DNA of 64,000 bases from IMG/VR virus record IMGVR_UViG_3300006852_000005, positions 18,755 through 82,754 of that record. One strand, 5' to 3'. Each line of letters starts with the position of its first letter. The stretch's first letter is position 1. The stretch comes from a virus. A program made the position numbers and the translations under genes. The notes under the pieces are model-generated. The model did not search any database and was not told where the DNA came from. It was given only the letters and a program-made list of their open reading frames with translations. Below are positions 63,075 through 64,000 of the stretch, in pieces.

Positions 63075-63524
63075 CTATGCCTGTGTCTCACTCTCGCGCT
63101 CTCGTACCTTCTCGATGTGACCAATGATCGCCGCCTCGAGGTCCTGCAGCGTTGTGGTGCCACCGTCGACCTCAACCACGTCGTCATTGACCGTCTCGAG
63201 ACGCATGATCTCGGAGTTCTCAGCATCGAGAGGACAATCTTCGTCACCACAGTAGATGATGATCGGTTCATCAGATCCGTACTGTGATATGAAAAGTGGC
63301 CACGTCCGCGCGGTCATCACCAGCCGCTGCTCCTCGGGCGCCAGCTCACTAATGACGTCCTTGACCAGCTGTGAAAAGTCGACGTCCATCGCCTGTGCCA
63401 TTCGCTTGATGACGCGCAACATGCCGGCGGCGACTGACAGATGGGTGTTGGCGAACGTCTCGTTCACGTTCTCATGAACCGTAACGTCCGCGTTCGACGT
63501 CTGGACCGTCATACTGATGTGCAT
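63075..63524 (-). CDS. Hypothetical protein (149 aa)
   Basis: Beta-rich start (ISMTVQTSNADVTVHENVNE), then a helical part (LRVIKRMAQAMDVDFSQLVKDVI) and IIIYCGDEDCP, a possible metal site. It is coupled to the ThyX gene (TGATCATG). Function is unknown. Confidence 0.52.
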   Translation of the reverse strand: MHISMTVQTSNADVTVHENVNETFANTHLSVAAGMLRVIKRMAQAMDVDFSQLVKDVISELAPEEQRLVMTARTWPLFISQYGSDEPIIIYCGDEDCPLDAENSEIMRLETVNDDVVEVDGGTTTLQDLEAAIIGHIEKVRERESETQA

Positions 63525-63526
63525 GA

Positions 63527-64000
63527 TCACTCCATGTCTTGGAACGTGTTCGGTGCCAGCTCCTTAAGCTGACGCAAGATCTCAGCGGCGAGTGCGCGGA
63601 TCTCCCCGTCGGCGAACTGGGTGTTCCGCTTCGCGATGACGTCGCGCCAGGCACGCATGTTGCCCGTCACCAGGATCTTGGTCTCCGTCATGTTAGGCAA
63701 CACGGCGCGTGCCGTCTGGCGCGCCACCTTACGCGCCATGCCCATCGACTCCAGCGCCCGGACGATCGTGGCGTAATGGCTCTGCGCCTCCGTCATGAGC
63801 TGAACCAGGTTTTCCTGCAGCTCCGTCCGCGACTGACCGCCGTGAAGCGCCGGCGGCACGATCAGCTTGGCCTTGGACTCGTCGACGTACCGCTGTGAGA
63901 CTTGCGAGAACGACAGGTGACGGTGCCTGACCAACTCGTGCGTCAGGCTCCGCGAGATCCCGTCGAGGTAGAACGTCGCCGAGGCGTGTTCCAACACCGA
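63527..64000 (-). CDS. thyX: Flavin-dependent thymidylate synthase, N-terminus cut by window edge
   Basis: The visible 157 residues include SVLEHASATFYLDGISR, ELVRHRHLSFSQVSQRY, which is the ThyX signature RHRxxSxxxxSQR, and ARKVARQTARAVLPNMTETKILVTGN. ThyX methylates dUMP to dTMP with reduced FAD and methylene-tetrahydrofolate. The N-terminal part is beyond the window. It supplies dTMP for phage replication. Confidence 0.92.
   Translation of the reverse strand, partial: SVLEHASATFYLDGISRSLTHELVRHRHLSFSQVSQRYVDESKAKLIVPPALHGGQSRTELQENLVQLMTEAQSHYATIVRALESMGMARKVARQTARAVLPNMTETKILVTGNMRAWRDVIAKRNTQFADGEIRALAAEILRQLKELAPNTFQDME

Noticed and set aside
62888-63271. A 127-aa frame crossing the start of the coiled-coil gene
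   Set aside because: It overlaps two better-supported genes, with no ribosome site and a frame-shifted, Ser/Arg-rich composition.

Overview
The window is a large piece of a tailed-phage (siphovirus-type) genome that almost certainly infects Streptomyces or a close relative. The evidence is a near-complete single-strand structural gene series (terminase, portal, MuF, protease, capsid, tail tube, tape measure, minor tail proteins), dense ATGA/TGATG start-stop coupling, many tRNA genes, and small genes resembling Streptomyces developmental proteins (an SsgA-like protein and a BldC-like regulator). Essentially everything reads on the minus strand, so gene order in transcription runs from high to low coordinates. 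One small gene (48971-49138) reads on the plus strand. The ends are not genome ends: a glycosyltransferase is cut at base 1 and a ThyX gene is cut at base 64000.

Layout in transcription order. (1) 64000-55239: ThyX and about 25 small accessory genes, many of them membrane or zinc-binding proteins, with an SPFH-domain lipoprotein, an RNA ligase and a BldC-like DNA-binding protein. (2) 55215-54296: a non-coding array of six repeated RNA modules around a normal tRNA-Pro; two modules carry circularly permuted tRNAs (Lys-UUU and a probable Pro-AGG) in which the 3' half of the tRNA precedes the 5' half. (3) 54255-49187: small genes, a TROVE/Ro60-like RNA-binding protein, an SsgA-like protein, tRNA-Glu and the large terminase. 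(4) 48854-42186: small genes, two lipoproteins, an initiator-like tRNA, a cluster of about 12 tRNAs separated by long hairpin elements, and an AT-rich HNH endonuclease gene next to an unresolved structured RNA. (5) 42114-12724: the head and tail module. It includes two giant multidomain proteins (MuF-Nudix-kinase-like-ADP-ribosyltransferase, and ADP-ribosyltransferase-2H phosphoesterase-kinase-like) and a tail-chaperone frameshift pair. (6) 12727-1: tape measure, minor tail proteins, then a coupled block of glycosyltransferases, a sugar-nucleotide epimerase and a methyltransferase.

Regulation is visible. Accessory genes tend to come as cassettes of terminator hairpin, extended -10 promoter (TGTGNTAWAAT type), short leader, a conserved GATAGGAGWGATC ribosome-binding site, and gene. 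A second motif (TGTGNTACCGTATCAT) precedes structural genes. The most unusual content is the permuted-tRNA array, which lies close to a Ro60-like protein gene and an RNA ligase gene; together these suggest a phage RNA-processing or repair system. All functional statements come from reading motifs by eye; no database search was run.
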